Shown here: positions 27,770 to 36,938 of the stretch, piece by piece
How the letters are laid out: every line of letters starts with the position of its first letter
How positions within the stretch are numbered: position 1 is the first letter of the stretch
Assembly (NCBI RefSeq): GCF_001636425.1
Contig: NZ_LWJG01000004.1
Span: 1-64,000, forward strand
Length of the DNA: 64,000 nucleotides
Source: Heyndrickxia acidicola
Lineage (GTDB): Bacteria; Bacillota; Bacilli; Bacillales; Bacillaceae_C
Direction: 5' to 3'
The notes under the pieces: generated by a model
The model's input: only the letters and a program-made list of their open reading frames with translations
Database searches by the model: none
Told to the model about the DNA's origin: nothing
Position numbers and translations under genes: made by a program

Positions 27770-30160
27770 ATGAAGACTCCATGGATTAATCATAGTAAGA
27801 TGAAGGAAATGAGTTCTAAGCAGACGCTTGTATACAAATCAGACTCAAAAGGTAAGAATTCGATTTGTGGAAATAAAAAGCGCAACCAATCAGGCAATGA
27901 TGATAGAGAATTTAATACTGCGCCAAGATATATGAATATAGATGAGGAAAAGATTCAACAGAAATATGCTGATGTAAAAGACTCGTCCAAATTACACCAA
28001 CAAAAACCTACCGACTTTATCCGTGATCTTCATGATTTATTGGATGGTAAAGATTCAAAACATGTTTCCCACATAGAGGAGCCTACTGAAACGGATCATG
28101 TTTTCAAATCAGCGGATTCCGGTGATTGCAAGCAAGCTTTTAAAGCTATATCTTCAGATAAACCAAATGATACAGCTCAAACAAATACTGTTTTTAAATC
28201 TGATCCAGATGAAATGCATGATCTTTTAGAGAAAGAAGCGTTGGAGGGTACCGACCCTGCTGATGTACAGAGTGATACACATCAAACAGATGTTGTTTTT
28301 GAACATCTGCATCCTTCTGAACCCGATTTTATGGATGAAGTGAAAGTTCTCATTAATATAGAAGAGATGGAGGTTCCCGACTCTACAGATGGACCGAATG
28401 ATCCTACTCTAACAGCGATGGTTCCTGAACGTCTGCATCCTCCTGAACCTGAATTTATGGACGAAGTGAAAGTTCTCCTTGATAAAGAAGAGATGGAGGC
28501 TCCCGACTCTGCAGATGGACTGAATAATACCCCTCTAACAGAGGTGGTTCCTGAACGTCTGCATCCTCCTGAACCTATATTTATAGAGGAAGCGAATAAT
28601 CTTCTTGATAAAGAAGAGGTAGAGGCTCCCGACTCTGCAGGTGGACTGAATAATACCCCTCTAACAGAGGTGGTTCCTGAACTGCTGCATCCTCCTGAAC
28701 CTATATTTATAGAGGAAGCGAATAATCTTCTTGATAAAGAAGAGATGGAGGCTCCCGACTCTACAGATGTACCATATGAGCCCACTCTAACAGAAATGAT
28801 TCCTGAACATCTGCATCCTCCTGAACCTGAATTTATGGATGAAGAGAAAGTTCTCATTGATATAGAAGAAGTGCATGGAATTTACCCAGCTGAGGAAATG
28901 GATCCTACATTTGAAGCAAATGCTACTTTTGAACCTCTGGAACCATCTGCATCGGAGGATGAAATGGAGATTCTCCTTTATATAGAAGAAATAGATGAAA
29001 CCTACCCTGAAGAAGATCGGGATAGTGTAGACTATCTAAGTTATCCTGCTCTCACCCATTCTGCATCTAATGGTGAGGATAAAATGGAGGATCTCCTTGA
29101 AACAGAAGAAGTGAAAGAAGCCAACAACTCTCCAGGGGAACAAGATAATACTTCCTATTTACATTATCCTGTTCACACTTATTCTGAATCTGATACCGAT
29201 GAAGAATTGTATGATCTCTGTGCGACATTAGAAGTGGATGAAACCTACTCTATAGAGGAGCTGGATCTTGTAACTAATAGAAATTCTGACCCTGAACGGT
29301 TTCGTTCATCTGAATGCGATCTTGAGGATGAAATGATGAGTGATCAAGAAATCGAAGAGGAACATAGCTCCAATTACGATGGTATGAGTGAGTTTCACAA
29401 GACTGGACAGGGAAAGGTATGTTTTATAACGAAGAAAAGCCCATTCTCTATTCATGTAGAAATTGATGATTTTCTTCATGCTCCTATTTGTGGCGAAAAG
29501 CTTCAAAATACATTTGAATTTTTTCACCTTGATTATAAACACCCCTCACAATATGAAACAAAACTTATTAATACCACAACTGATTATCCTGAACAGCCTG
29601 ATTGTCATCTGGTTCGCTCTAACATACATGAAATGATATTTTTAACGGATCTCTCTACTTATGAAAATAAAAAGAATCAACATTATAAATCAATTGTCGT
29701 TCCGCTACACGATTTATCATTAAAGGAAACAAAAGAAACCACTACTAACTCTTATGCCTCTCCTGATATAATCCATATAAAAGTTCCTGTCGTTGTTGGG
29801 GAATACAAAATAGAAGCCTGCCTTGAGGAAAATCTTGTATTTGAAGAAGGAATTCTAGGGGTTAACGAAATATCCAAAGAGGTCATACTGACCCACTGTA
29901 AATTTGCACCAACCCAATTTACTCAATCCTTAGGTAATGGGACGTGTACAGCATCAAAAGGTAATTTATTTATAGAAGGCACTATACATCAAAATATAGA
30001 GTATACTGCTTTTCACAATAACATTCCAGGTTTAAAACAAAAAAAATCAGGAACTCATTCAAATCAATTGTGTCAAAAAATAGTATTAGAATTAATCATC
30101 CATTTATTACAAGTTCAAAAAGTTCGAGTCCGTTATGATGGTAAAGACCCGAGCAGATAA
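27770..30160 (+). CDS. Acidic tandem-repeat protein with a C-terminal CsxC-like domain
   Basis: Start at 27770 (MKTPWINHSK) behind GGGGGTGA; 796 residues. Residues ~1-170 are polar. Five exact 126-bp DNA units (42 residues each), starting at 28307, 28433, 28559, 28685 and 28811, follow a LHPPEPxFMDEVKVLLDKEEMEAPDS pattern, then decayed repeats to ~residue 520. The protein is strongly acidic. The last ~110 residues (IHIKVPVVVGEYKIEAC, ILTHCKFAPTQF, LFIEGTIHQNIEYTA) match the core of the three downstream CsxC-like proteins. A spore-surface role is inferred from that domain and the neighbours. Function otherwise unknown. Confidence 0.75.
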   Translation: MKTPWINHSKMKEMSSKQTLVYKSDSKGKNSICGNKKRNQSGNDDREFNTAPRYMNIDEEKIQQKYADVKDSSKLHQQKPTDFIRDLHDLLDGKDSKHVSHIEEPTETDHVFKSADSGDCKQAFKAISSDKPNDTAQTNTVFKSDPDEMHDLLEKEALEGTDPADVQSDTHQTDVVFEHLHPSEPDFMDEVKVLINIEEMEVPDSTDGPNDPTLTAMVPERLHPPEPEFMDEVKVLLDKEEMEAPDSADGLNNTPLTEVVPERLHPPEPIFIEEANNLLDKEEVEAPDSAGGLNNTPLTEVVPELLHPPEPIFIEEANNLLDKEEMEAPDSTDVPYEPTLTEMIPEHLHPPEPEFMDEEKVLIDIEEVHGIYPAEEMDPTFEANATFEPLEPSASEDEMEILLYIEEIDETYPEEDRDSVDYLSYPALTHSASNGEDKMEDLLETEEVKEANNSPGEQDNTSYLHYPVHTYSESDTDEELYDLCATLEVDETYSIEELDLVTNRNSDPERFRSSECDLEDEMMSDQEIEEEHSSNYDGMSEFHKTGQGKVCFITKKSPFSIHVEIDDFLHAPICGEKLQNTFEFFHLDYKHPSQYETKLINTTTDYPEQPDCHLVRSNIHEMIFLTDLSTYENKKNQHYKSIVVPLHDLSLKETKETTTNSYASPDIIHIKVPVVVGEYKIEACLEENLVFEEGILGVNEISKEVILTHCKFAPTQFTQSLGNGTCTASKGNLFIEGTIHQNIEYTAFHNNIPGLKQKKSGTHSNQLCQKIVLELIIHLLQVQKVRVRYDGKDPSR
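28306..28936 (+). repeat. Five tandem 126-bp coding repeats
   Basis: The CTGCATCC landmark recurs at exactly 126-bp steps five times. Units three and four are nearly identical at the DNA level, implying recent expansion. Because 126 is a multiple of three, copy-number change keeps the frame. Confidence 0.9.
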
Positions 30161-30251
30161 CGGAACGTATTTACAGCTCAAAAAAACCTCTCTATTTTCT
30201 ATAAATGTGCCAATGACTATTATATAAGTCCATTCCGTGAAGTGAGTGCTG

Positions 30252-30259
30252 CATATTCT
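30252..30259 (+). promoter_or_regulatory. Sigma-K-like -10 box of CsxC-like gene 1
   Basis: CATATTCT fits CATAnnnT. No matching AC -35 is seen at the right distance in this copy. Confidence 0.35.
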
Positions 30260-30314
30260 ATCAATACGGAGAGTGTAAAAACCTCTGAAAACTGAATGAA
30301 AAGAGGGAATTTTT

Positions 30315-31073
30315 TTGAGCTTTCAACCAAACCAACCAGGCCCTTGTCCGGTAACATCAACACAACAAGGAAATTTAACGAATCTTGGTACTACACTCAA
30401 TACGACAGCCGTTACCACTCCAACGATTAAAGTTCCAGTTGTTCTTGCAGAACCGACTCTTGAAATTAATGTAGAGGCAGATATTACTCTTAGCCCTGCA
30501 GCTACTGAAATTAAGCGCGTGAAAAAAAATGTATTCCTAAATCAAGTTAAGCTCATACCTACTGGCTTTGCTCGTATTGCTACCACCAGTGATTATTTCC
30601 GGGTAACAACAGCTAAATTATTTGTAGCGGGACATATTCGTAAAAATATAGAATATGCTACAGCTTCATGTAATGCACCACTTCAAGATCAAATTGCCGA
30701 TGTTCCATTTACTGGTGCTACAACACTTACTTTTGCAGCTGGAGCTGCTGCTCCAATTATCGGTATTTCTGAAATGGCTGAATCGAACTTCCTTAATGAC
30801 ACAACTCAAATGGATGCTCGCTTAGATAAATATTTCTTCCAAAATCTTGTCAAATACAATGAACAGCCATATGGCGAGTTAGTAGCTGCAAACTTCTTTG
30901 AACTTGATTTTTCTCCAACTTTAACAGACCCTGAAGCCGCTTTTAGCACTTTGCGTGAAAAAATCGTCCTCGACCTTACTGTTAAAGTAATCCAAGTTCA
31001 ACAGCTTCAAATTCCGACTGCGAATGTAGTAACTCCTATACTAACTGGACTTACACCTCCAGTAAGCCCTTGA
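30315..31073 (+). CDS. CsxC-like spore-surface protein, copy 1
   Basis: Starts at TTG 30315 behind AGAGGGA; there is no usable ATG, because an in-frame TGA lies 18 bases upstream. The 252-residue product has the conserved core TIKVPVVLAEPTLEIN, then EIKRVKKNVFLNQVKLIPTGF and KLFVAGHIRKNIEYA, which I associate with the CsxC family named from the Clostridium sporogenes exosporium. No signal peptide, as expected for mother-cell-made spore proteins. Copies 2 and 3 follow. It is identical to copy 2 except for one Ala/Val change (GAAAPII) and the shorter C-terminus. Confidence 0.75.
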   Translation: MSFQPNQPGPCPVTSTQQGNLTNLGTTLNTTAVTTPTIKVPVVLAEPTLEINVEADITLSPAATEIKRVKKNVFLNQVKLIPTGFARIATTSDYFRVTTAKLFVAGHIRKNIEYATASCNAPLQDQIADVPFTGATTLTFAAGAAAPIIGISEMAESNFLNDTTQMDARLDKYFFQNLVKYNEQPYGELVAANFFELDFSPTLTDPEAAFSTLREKIVLDLTVKVIQVQQLQIPTANVVTPILTGLTPPVSP

Positions 31074-31085
31074 TGATAAAGGGAA

Positions 31086-31117
31086 GGCTCTGTGTCAAAT
31101 CACAGAGCCTTTTTTTA
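31086..31117 (+). terminator. Terminator of CsxC-like gene 1
   Basis: GGCTCTGTG and CACAGAGCC form a perfect 9-bp stem followed by seven T. Confidence 0.92.
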
Positions 31118-31313
31118 TAAGAAACAACTCTTTCCTTATAGAATCTTGTCCCCTTGTTATTCAAGAACAATCGATCATTTTAGAATTTGCTTTCTCCAGT
31201 CAATGCCCCAGTACAGCATACACACACATAACCTAGTTTGATAAACATTTGTATTCACAGAAGCTCACTCGACTTCACGCATTACATACAATGGAAAGTA
31301 ACTTCATAAAATT

Positions 31314-31400
31314 TTTAATGCAAAAAATAGTTTTAGAACCTAATATTCATTTACTCTAAATACAACATTTTCGCGTCCGTTATAATAGAAAAACACTTTA
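31314..31400 (+). pseudogene. Decayed copy of the 3' end of the acidic repeat gene
   Basis: This stretch resembles 30066-30150 (the last ~28 codons of the acidic-repeat gene): AAAAAATAGT(T)TTAGAA, ATTCATTTA and GTCCGTTATAATAG correspond in order, but with several substitutions and frame breaks. It shows that the duplication that made CsxC-like copy 2 included the end of the upstream gene. The remainder of 31118-31541 is non-coding. Confidence 0.5.
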
Positions 31401-31460
31401 ATCTTCAAAATAAATCTTCCCTTATCAGAAAATGAGAAAATGCCTATTATACAAAACTAT

Positions 31461-31486
31461 ACCTAAAATTTAATGCTGCATATTCT
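31461..31486 (+). promoter_or_regulatory. Sigma-K-like promoter of CsxC-like gene 2
   Basis: AC at 31461 and CATATTCT at 31479 are 16 bp apart, close to the AC-N17-CATAnnnT consensus. Confidence 0.45.
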
Positions 31487-31541
31487 ATCAATACGGAGAG
31501 TGTAAAAACCTCTGAAAACTAAATGAAAAGAGGGAATTTTT

Positions 31542-32375
31542 TTGAGCTTTCAACCAAACCAACCAGGCCCTTGTCCGGTAACATCAACACAACAAGGAAA
31601 TTTAACGAATCTTGGTACTACACTCAATACGACAGCCGTTACCACTCCAACGATTAAAGTTCCAGTTGTTCTTGCAGAACCGACTCTTGAAATTAATGTA
31701 GAGGCAGATATTACTCTTAGCCCTGCAGCTACTGAAATTAAGCGCGTGAAAAAAAATGTATTCCTAAATCAAGTTAAGCTCATACCTACTGGCTTTGCTC
31801 GTATTGCTACCACCAGTGATTATTTCCGGGTAACAACAGCTAAATTATTTGTAGCGGGACATATTCGTAAAAATATAGAATATGCTACAGCTTCATGTAA
31901 TGCACCACTTCAAGATCAAATTGCCGATGTTCCATTTACTGGTGCTACAACACTTACTTTTGCAGCTGGAGCTGTTGCTCCAATTATCGGTATTTCTGAA
32001 ATGGCTGAATCGAACTTCCTTAATGACACAACTCAAATGGATGCTCGCTTAGATAAATATTTCTTCCAAAATCTTGTCAAATACAATGAACAGCCATATG
32101 GCGAGTTAGTAGCTGCAAACTTCTTTGAACTTGATTTTTCTCCAACTTTAACAGACCCTGAAGCCGCTTTTAGCACTTTGCGTGAAAAAATCGTCCTCGA
32201 CCTTACTGTTAAAGTAATCCAAGTTCAACAGCTTCAAATTCCGACTGCGAATGTAGTAACTCCTGTTCTTACTGGACTTACTCCTCCAGTAAGTCCTCCT
32301 GCTCCTGGTATTGAAGAGGCTTCTGTGACTGACGAGACTCCTGTTTCGGAAGAAGCTCCTGATAGTTCTTGTTAA
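31542..32375 (+). CDS. CsxC-like spore-surface protein, copy 2
   Basis: TTG start at 31542 with the same AGAGGGA leader as copy 1. The 277-residue product is essentially copy 1 with an extra ~25-residue Pro/Glu/Ser-rich tail ending in Cys (VSEEAPDSSC). The terminal Cys could allow disulfide cross-linking, which is speculative. DNA identity with copy 1 is almost complete from 31474 to about 32265, while the flanks have diverged. See copy 1 for the family basis. Confidence 0.75.
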   Translation: MSFQPNQPGPCPVTSTQQGNLTNLGTTLNTTAVTTPTIKVPVVLAEPTLEINVEADITLSPAATEIKRVKKNVFLNQVKLIPTGFARIATTSDYFRVTTAKLFVAGHIRKNIEYATASCNAPLQDQIADVPFTGATTLTFAAGAVAPIIGISEMAESNFLNDTTQMDARLDKYFFQNLVKYNEQPYGELVAANFFELDFSPTLTDPEAAFSTLREKIVLDLTVKVIQVQQLQIPTANVVTPVLTGLTPPVSPPAPGIEEASVTDETPVSEEAPDSSC

Positions 32376-32460
32376 CAATCTTTTTAATCTTGAGTTTTTA
32401 GAGAAATAAATGTATTACACCAACTATAGAAGCGCCAAACATTATCATCTGTAACAAAGT

Positions 32461-32499
32461 AAAAAGGAGTGGTTATCGAAAGGGTAACCACTCCTTTTT
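32461..32499. terminator. Bidirectional terminator
   Basis: AAAAAGGAGTGGTTA and TAACCACTCCTTTTT form a perfect 15-bp stem between the convergent copy-2 gene and the small membrane protein gene. 32376-32460 and 32500-32695 are otherwise empty. Confidence 0.92.
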
Positions 32500-32695
32500 G
32501 CTTTAATCGCCTCAGCTTTAAATCCAAGTTTAGAGACATAAATAAAAAGTTTATTCATTCACTAATTTATGAAGGCTCATTTCGTAAACTTTGTTACTAT
32601 TTTCGCTAAAAAAGTGAGTGAAACAAACGGTTCAAATTATTGAATGGTTTATGAGTGATGCCACGAAGACTGATAAAATACAAATTTATCCTTTT

Positions 32696-32881
32696 TTACT
32701 TACCCAGTAGTGCCATTACACCATTAAATATTAGGACAACGGAGAATAATACAATAGCTAAAAGGCCAATAACAGTAGTAATTGGCTCCAAACTTTTTAA
32801 GAAAGTACCAGCTAAAGGAACTTTTAATAAGGCAAAACCTGCTAATATACCAGCTAACATTAAAAGAATAAATCTATCCAT
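32696..32881 (-). CDS. Small two-helix membrane protein, unknown
   Basis: A 61-residue, very hydrophobic protein with two predicted membrane helices (residues ~3-20 and ~33-57). A strong GGAGGG site precedes the ATG, which makes this a credible gene despite its size. It lies between CsxC-like copies 2 and 3 on the opposite strand. No family recognised. Confidence 0.6.
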   Translation of the reverse strand: MDRFILLMLAGILAGFALLKVPLAGTFLKSLEPITTVIGLLAIVLFSVVLIFNGVMALLGK

Positions 32882-33055
32882 TCTGTTTCCCTCCTTTCAG
32901 TCCATTTTATGTATAACTGAAAGGCAAGTTGAAACAAGGATATACCTTTATGAAAATTGTGTTTTTATCATACAAGTCGGAGTCAGTGATGATGGCAAAA
33001 TCCCTAATACAGCTAAGCTTATTTATACACATAAATAAATCTTACCTTTTTTATA

Positions 33056-33082
33056 ACCTTTAAAATTCATTCTGCATAGGCT
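33056..33082 (+). promoter_or_regulatory. Sigma-K-like promoter of CsxC-like gene 3
   Basis: AC at 33056 and CATAGGCT at 33075 are exactly 17 bp apart, matching AC-N17-CATAnnnT. The gene starts 61 bp downstream. Confidence 0.6.
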
Positions 33083-33135
33083 ATTGACATGGAGTGGTTA
33101 ACAGCAAAATATCATAATGAAATGAGGTTATTTTT

Positions 33136-33897
33136 TTGAGTGATCAAACAACTAATCTAGACTCTTGCTCAGTAAAATCAACGGAACAAATACCATTAAC
33201 GAATGTAAATACTACATTAAATACTGTAACAGTTACGCCAACGATTAAAGTTCCGGTTGTACTTGCAGAGCCTACAATTGAAATAAATGTGGAGGCGGAT
33301 ATTACGCTTTGTCCTCCAGCAACTGAGATCAAGAGAGTGAAAAAAAATGTATTTCTAAATCAAGTTAAACTAGTACCTACTGGCTTTGAGCGCATCGCTG
33401 CCAACAGTGACTACTTTAGGGTAACTTCAGCTAAATTATTTGTAGCAGGGCATATTCGCAAAAATCTAGAATATGCTTCAAATGCATGTAATGGAGCACT
33501 TCAAGATAAAATCGCCGATATTCCGTTTACTGGTACCACGGCTCTTACTTTTCCAACTACCAATAATGGTCCATTTCCGGTTATAGGTATTTCTGAGTCG
33601 GCTGAATCAAATTTCCTTAATGATCAAACTCAAATGGATGCTCGTTTGGATAAAGCTTTCTTCCAAAATCTCGTCAAATACAATGAACAGCCATATGGTG
33701 AGTTAGTAGCTGCAAACTTCTTTGAACTTGATTTTTCACCAAAGATGGCAGATCCTGAGGGCACATTTAGCACTGTGCGTGAAAAAATCGTCTTGGACCT
33801 TACTGTAAAAGTATTACAAGTTCAACAACTTCAAATTCCTACTGCTAGTGTAGTAACTCCTGTACTTACCGGACTGACTCCGCCAGTAAGTCCATAA
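33136..33897 (+). CDS. CsxC-like spore-surface protein, copy 3
   Basis: TTG start at 33136 behind TGAGG. The 253-residue product shares the family core with copies 1 and 2 but has a different N-terminus (MSDQTTNLDSCSVKSTEQ) and scattered changes, so this duplication is older. Conserved blocks include SNFLNDQTQMDARLDK and QNLVKYNEQPYGELVAANFFELDF. Its own sigma-K-like promoter and terminator make it a separate transcription unit. Confidence 0.75.
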   Translation: MSDQTTNLDSCSVKSTEQIPLTNVNTTLNTVTVTPTIKVPVVLAEPTIEINVEADITLCPPATEIKRVKKNVFLNQVKLVPTGFERIAANSDYFRVTSAKLFVAGHIRKNLEYASNACNGALQDKIADIPFTGTTALTFPTTNNGPFPVIGISESAESNFLNDQTQMDARLDKAFFQNLVKYNEQPYGELVAANFFELDFSPKMADPEGTFSTVREKIVLDLTVKVLQVQQLQIPTASVVTPVLTGLTPPVSP

Positions 33898-34060
33898 AGA
33901 TCGCGCATGTAGCCTTGCTAAATGCATAATGATACTAAACCAGTATAAATTGAAACTCCTAAATAGTCTGTAATCAAGAAAAGCATCTTGAACACAAAGG
34001 ACATTCTGCAGTAGAAAACCGAATGGGAGGACGCTCAAGCGACTTCCCTCCTTACATATA

Positions 34061-34094
34061 GGGCATTGTGTTCATAACACAATGCCCTTTTACT
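34061..34094 (+). terminator. Terminator of CsxC-like gene 3
   Basis: GGGCATTGTGT pairs with ACACAATGCCC and is followed by a T-rich stretch. The remaining 33898-34304 holds no gene. Confidence 0.85.
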
Positions 34095-34304
34095 TTATTA
34101 GGTAGATTTATTTTGATATCAAACACAACATTCACTTCATACTAAACTGATGATTCTCCAAGTATTGTAAGAATTACGTATTGGACTTGGCTACTTTTAA
34201 GACTATTAAAAAACATATTTTGATTTTTCCTACTGGAATGAAATTTCAGGTAATTTGTAGTATATTTCTAGAAGAAGTTGTTTAAATAGAAAGATTGGTG
34301 AAAA

Positions 34305-35802
34305 ATGAAAACCATTATGAATTCAGATTCACTTTTTAATATTTATAAATCATTGTTTGACTTTAATCGGGATGCTTGCTATGCACTTGACCCCGAAGGA
34401 AACTTTTTGCTCTTTAACCAAGCTGCTGTTGGCATAACAGGATATACAGAACAAGAGGCACTTTCCATAGCATTTTACCCCATCATTGAAGATAAAGCTT
34501 TAGAAAAGACCATAGAGCATTTTATTAGCGCTCTCAAAGGCTATAGAGACGCTTTTGAAACCTCCATTATTCACAAAAATGGGAATCGTGTGGACTTAGC
34601 CGTTGTAGCATTGCCCTTTTATAGTGGAAACGAATTGGGCGGGGTAGTGGGAATGGCGAAGGATATAACCAGTCAAAGAAATTTGGAAACCTTATTAAAC
34701 GGACAAAATAAAATTCTGGAAATGAATATACGCGATGCTGCCTTTTCCGAAGTATTAGATAACATTGTCACTCTGATTGAAAAGATTTCGGATGGAGGTC
34801 ACTGTTCCATTCTTTTGGCGGATACGGAAAAGAAAAGATTGAAAAATGTATATGAAGCAAAGAAAAATGGTAGAAACCATTTTGAATTTTTCCACAGTGT
34901 ATTAGAACGAAAAAATCTCCAAAGATTACAGATAGAAAATGAAATGCGTAAAGCTCTTGAAAATCATGAATTTACCCTTCACTACCAGCCCATTATGGAA
35001 ATCTCATCTATGAAGGTTACCAGTGTCGAAGCGCTTATTCGGTGGGAAAATCCTTTTTTGGGAGCGGTCTCACCAGGAGATTTCATTCCTATTGCGGAAG
35101 AGACCGGATTCATTATCCCGGTTGGAGAATGGGTACTAAGAACCGCATGTCTCCAATTTCATCTATGGAAACAAAAAGGGATTGATCTCGCTTCGGTGTC
35201 TGTCAACCTGTCCCTTCGTCAATTTTATCAGCCTGACCTTATTTCAAATATCACCCGAATACTCAGTGAAACGCAGATTTCTCCTCGAAATCTTACGATT
35301 GAAATAACGGAAAGCATGACAATGGACGTAGAGAGGGCAAAGGATGTATTGAAACAGTTAAAAGAAATAGGAGTCAATATTTCTCTCGATGATTTTGGTA
35401 CAGGATACAGCTCGTTAAGCTATTTAAAACAGTTTCCATTAATTATTTGAAAATTGACCAGTCCTTTACGCGTGATATTGCCATTAGTAAAGAAGATGAA
35501 GATATTGCCTCAACCATTCTTTTAATAGCCAAGAATTTAGGGCTCCGCGTCATAGCGGAAGGAGTGGAGACACAAGAACAGCTAGAAGTTCTCAGAATTT
35601 AAAATGTAACGAGGCACAGGGATTCTTATTCAGCAGGCCCCTTCCTCCAGAAGAATTAGAAGTTTTGATAAAAATAAGAACACACTTAAAAGTCGAAAAT
35701 AGACAGCTACTCAAAATAGTAAAACACATAAGGTTACCGTTAAATTGGTTACCTTTTATTCCCCCTTCTCTCTTGAAAACGTTCATCATTTTTAAAAACT
35801 AA
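34305..35802 (+). pseudogene. PAS/EAL signalling protein, internally deleted and frameshifted
   Basis: The first frame encodes a PAS domain (~1-130), the start of a GAF-like domain (~150-180), then the last helix of a GGDEF domain (NVYEAKKNGRNHFEFF) fused directly to an EAL domain (from ~220: HYQPIMEI, SVEALIRWENP, EITESM, DDFGTGYSSLSYLKQFP). Most of the GAF and GGDEF domains are missing. Near 35438 one A is lacking, which brings a TGA; near 35597 a second A is lacking. Restoring both continues the EAL domain to a stop at 35800-35802. Before decay it would have turned over cyclic-di-GMP. Confidence 0.75.
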
Positions 35803-35862
35803 AACAAAAACTCTGAACGAGTTTTGTACATTTCATCTAGATACTTTTCCCGTCTGCCCCTT

Positions 35863-36216
35863 TTAACATTTACAAACCATTAAATGATTTCCGTCAGAGT
35901 CTTTAAAACGGAAATAATGATGATGCTCAATGCCTGAAATCAGTTCAACCTTTTTACTCTCCATATACCGGTAAGCTTCATTTATGTCTTCAGCATTGAA
36001 ATGAAATGCTGGGAAACTAAATGTATTATCCTCTGAAAAAATTTTGCTGTCTAAAACAATTCCCGCCCCCTTCATAGGGAGTACATACAAATGACCAAAT
36101 AGGATTTCTCCATCTGTTGGTAGGCCTAATATTTCACAATACCAATCACGGGCTTTTTCTATGTCGCTAACTGGAATAAAGACCGTACCAATTTCATTTA
36201 AAATAGGATGATTCAT
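35863..36216 (-). CDS. VOC-family (glyoxalase/bleomycin-resistance-like) protein
   Basis: A 117-residue vicinal-oxygen-chelate fold protein with the paired beta-alpha-beta-beta-beta modules (IGTVFIPVSDIEKARDWYCEILGL; then FRFKDSDGNHLMVCKC). CTGGAGG precedes the ATG. Possible metal ligands include the C-terminal acidic/His positions and His42. The substrate of such small VOC proteins cannot be inferred. Confidence 0.82.
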   Translation of the reverse strand: MNHPILNEIGTVFIPVSDIEKARDWYCEILGLPTDGEILFGHLYVLPMKGAGIVLDSKIFSEDNTFSFPAFHFNAEDINEAYRYMESKKVELISGIEHHHYFRFKDSDGNHLMVCKC

Positions 36217-36483
36217 AAAAAACCTCCAGGAGTGGTTTCTATACTTACATTTCTCTTCTCATAATAAATTCTCCATTATTCTTTGGTATCCTTCAGTAAT
36301 TAAAATGCTGTTTTCTAAAAGATTGTTGAAATAAAAATCGAAATATAGATTCTTTACTTTTTATAAAAATAGAACTAGGGGGTTTTTGGGTAGAAATGGA
36401 AAAGAAACCTTTTTGGAGTCCTTTAAATTGTAACTTTTGGTACAATTTCTTTTTTATATTTAATGAATTATGTATTTTTTTAG
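36217..36483. other. Gene-free intergenic stretch
   Basis: AT-rich, no start-supported reading frame. It separates the VOC gene from the membrane-protein remnant. Confidence 0.4.
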
Positions 36484-36761
36484 TATTTTCAATGTGGTTC
36501 TTTTAAAGAAATAACGACTGAATTGACATTTGGCGGTTCATTAAACTCTATTATCCTCAGTTTAATTGTAGGGTATATTACGGAACTTTGCTGCTACCTC
36601 ACTTACCCATTCTCTCTTCTTTTTTTTTATGCCTTTGTTCCAACTCATCTTCTTTCCATTTTCATCAGCTTATCGAACAGCCTGTTCCAATAGGGACTTC
36701 AGGAGGAAAAACGTTAGGTGGTGCTATCTATTTGGTTATCTTTATAATCAATGGAGTGTAG
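36484..36761 (+). pseudogene. Possible membrane protein remnant
   Basis: An open but start-less frame (36484-36690) reads like a membrane segment (SIILSLIVGYITE... FFYAFVP). A second frame (36669-36761) ends with GGAIYLVIFIINGV and a stop. Together they look like the end of a small membrane protein with a frameshift. Family not recognised. Confidence 0.3.
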
Positions 36762-36883
36762 AGCTATCCTCCCCCTCCTCTCTAGCCATATGATGAGCTC
36801 ATATAACGTCTAGACCAACCTGGGAAGCGTGTTTTATATACTAAATTAAAACACATTTTTTATATTATTAAACGTTTGGCCAA

Positions 36884-36910
36884 ACTAAATCTCTTCTAAC
36901 CACATACTTT
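36884..36910 (+). promoter_or_regulatory. Sigma-K-like promoter of the exosporium-C-like gene
   Basis: AC at 36884 and CATACTTT at 36903 are separated by exactly 17 bp, matching AC-N17-CATAnnnT, 29 bp before the start. Confidence 0.6.
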
Positions 36911-36938
36911 AAAATATAGAAATCAAGGTGGTGACAAA

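Noticed and set aside
28282-28857. Ser/Gly-rich minus-strand frame of 191 codons
   Set aside because: It is the shadow of the 126-bp repeats; no start site and the periodicity matches the plus-strand gene.
28306-28936. Regular 126-bp repeats as a possible CRISPR array
   Set aside because: The units are contiguous and coding, with no short-repeat/spacer alternation.
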